A stretch of 64,000 bases of DNA from Gymnorhina tibicen. Taxonomy: Eukaryota > Chordata > Aves > Passeriformes > Artamidae. Location: positions 1,302,001-1,366,000 of the forward strand of contig VXAZ01006807.1 in the NCBI GenBank assembly GCA_013399875.1. The letters are read 5' to 3'. Shown piece by piece: positions 62,742 through 64,000 of this stretch (positions are counted from its first letter, which is position 1; every line of letters begins with the position of its first letter). Below the pieces are notes generated by a model. It made no database searches. It was not told the origin of the DNA and saw only the letters and a list, made by a program, of their open reading frames with translations. Position numbers and translations under genes: made by a program.

Positions 62742-63710
62742 GGAATGTCATGTGGTTTAACAAGACCGAGTGCAAGGTGCTGCACCCGGGTTAGGGCAAA
62801 CCCCGGTATTGACACAGGCTGGGGATGAAGAATTTGAAAGCAGCCCTGCCCAGAAGGTCTTAGGGGTGCTGGTGGGTTAGAGGCTGGACTTGAGCCAGCC
62901 ACGTGAACTCACAGCCCAGAAAGATAAATGTTTCTGTGGCTGCACCCAAAACACCGTGGGCGGCAGGTCGAGGGAGGAGATACTGTCCCCTGGGGATGAA
63001 GAATTTGAAAGCAGCCCTGCCCAGAAGGTCTTAGGGGTGCTGGTGGGTTAGAGGCTGGACTTGAGCCAGCCATGGGAACTCACAGCCCAGAAAGATAAAT
63101 GTTTCTGTGGCTGCACCCAAAACACCGTGGGCGGCAGGTCGAGGGAGGAGATACTGTCCCTCTGCTCTGCTCTGGGGACACCCCGCTGGAAATATTGCAT
63201 CCAGCTTTGGGGTGCCCAGCACAAGAAGGCCATAGACCTTGGAGAGTGTCCAAGGGAAGGAAGCCAAGATGACTAGAAGGATGGAGCATTTCTCCAATGA
63301 CAAAAGGCTGAGACAACTGTTTTTTTTCAGACTGAAGAAGAGGAGGCTTCAGGGTCCTAATTGTAGCCTTCCACTACCTGAAGGCAGAGAGGGACTTTTT
63401 TACAAAGGCGTGTAGTGACAGGACAAGGGGGAATGGATTCAAACTGTAAAAGAGTAGGTTTAGATTAGATATAAAGAAGAAATTCTTTATTGTGAGGGTG
63501 CCGAGCACTGGAATGAATAGGTTGCCAAGAGAAGCTGTGGATGCCCCATTCCTGTCAGTTTTCAAGGCCAGGTTGGATGGGACTTGGAACAACCTGGTCT
63601 AATGAAAGGTGTCCCTGTAATGGCAGAGGAGTTTGGACAAAATGATCTTTAAGGTTCCTTCCAACCCAAACCATTCTATGATTCAATGACTCTATGATTT
63701 TATGGTTCTA
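62742..63710 (+). mobile_element. CR1 retroposon with intact 3' end and internal duplication
   Basis: Begins inside the CR1 coding region (ACAAGACCGAGTGCAAGGTG followed by CTGCACCCGGGTTAGGGCAA). It runs through the standard 3' blocks (GTGACAGGACAAGGGGGAAT, GAAATTCTTTATTGTGAGGG, AAGGCCAGGTTGGATGGGAC, AACCTGGTCTAATG) to TTCCAACCCAAACCATTCTA. It ends with degenerate 8-bp ATTCTATG units at about 63673-63709. This is a different subfamily from the copies at 21905 and 39484, whose 3' ends read GATGATCCTTGTGGGT. A 171-bp segment is tandemly doubled inside. The copy is 5'-truncated and frame-broken. Frames on either strand here are not genes. Confidence 0.95.
62819..63160 (+). repeat. 171-bp tandem duplication inside CR1
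   Basis: Unit 1 is 62819-62989 and unit 2 is 62990-63160, both from CTGGGGATGAAG to TACTGTCCC. They differ at two positions only, in GCCAGCCACGTG (unit 1) versus GCCAGCCATGGG (unit 2), about 98.8% identity. Typical CR1 has one copy of this segment. Confidence 0.97.
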
Positions 63711-64000
63711 CATATGCTTGAAACAGTAAACAGAAATCAAGCACTAGCGACTGAAACATAAATATTCAGATAGAATTAATGAGAGAAATGGCAACTGTTT
63801 TGATTAGGCTATTAGCTAGTTATCAAGAAAATTATGAAGGCCTATTCTGCGTGTGTAGTAAGCCACTTATTCTAAGACACAAAGCAGGTAATGAACTAAC
63901 ATCCATCTTAAATCACTTCCAGTGAAATAAACTTAATTCAGTTTTTGCTCGGGGGGCAAAAGACATCCCACCTAAACACAACCCTGTATGTTTTTTTTTC
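63711..64000. other. Non-coding stretch to the window end
   Basis: AT-rich sequence with no recognised element; the window ends in a T run. Confidence 0.5.

Noticed and set aside
1..64000. CRISPR arrays, operons, Shine-Dalgarno sites or prokaryotic mobile elements
   Set aside because: The sequence is vertebrate (CR1, tRNA-Ile SINE, LTRs); no spaced direct-repeat array or bacterial gene organisation is present.

Overview
The window reads as a stretch of gene desert or very long intron from a bird, most likely a passerine. The evidence is the repeat content. There are six CR1 retroposon copies with the avian CR1 3' end, one SINE with a tRNA-Ile head and a CR1 tail (the TguSINE1 type known from zebra finch), and several endogenous-retrovirus LTRs of avian type. 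The sequence is AT-rich. No convincing protein-coding gene, exon, structural RNA gene or CRISPR array was found. The longest open frames (up to 184 codons) look like chance or lie inside repeats.

Layout, left to right. An assembly gap of 120 N (797-916) sits between a (TA)n microsatellite and a GC-rich, LTR-like block (917-1457). A 153-bp polypyrimidine tract (4525-4677) carries a 14-copy heptamer repeat. A CR1 3'-end scrap lies at 6685-6762. A solo LTR on the minus strand occupies 12102-12424, with near-perfect 6-bp target duplications. A decayed LINE reverse-transcriptase fragment of L2 type lies at 13540-13835 (minus). Then come a minus-strand CR1 with two internal deletions (21905-22425), the tRNA-Ile SINE (26211-26348, minus), another minus-strand CR1 (31500-32110) and, about 60 bp later, a truncated ERVL-like LTR on the plus strand (32170-32520).

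The densest region is 36898-40435. It holds a 1.5-kb minus-strand LTR bounded by TG/CA and CAAG target duplications. To its right are a GC-rich piece and a retroviral leader whose primer-binding site matches the 3' end of tRNA-Gly including the CCA (39061-39078), and then a long minus-strand CR1. A plus-strand CR1 with a recognisable but broken reverse-transcriptase frame lies at 46008-46800. The last large element is a plus-strand CR1 (62742-63710) with a 171-bp tandem duplication inside it.

The elements do not form a pathway. What links them is retroposition: the SINE shares its 3' tail with CR1 copies in this same window, which fits CR1 machinery having mobilised it. I found no new gene system. 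The observations most worth follow-up are the tRNA-Gly-primed provirus remnant beside the long LTR, the L2-type fossil, the internally deleted CR1, the 171-bp duplication and the phase-locked heptamer repeat.
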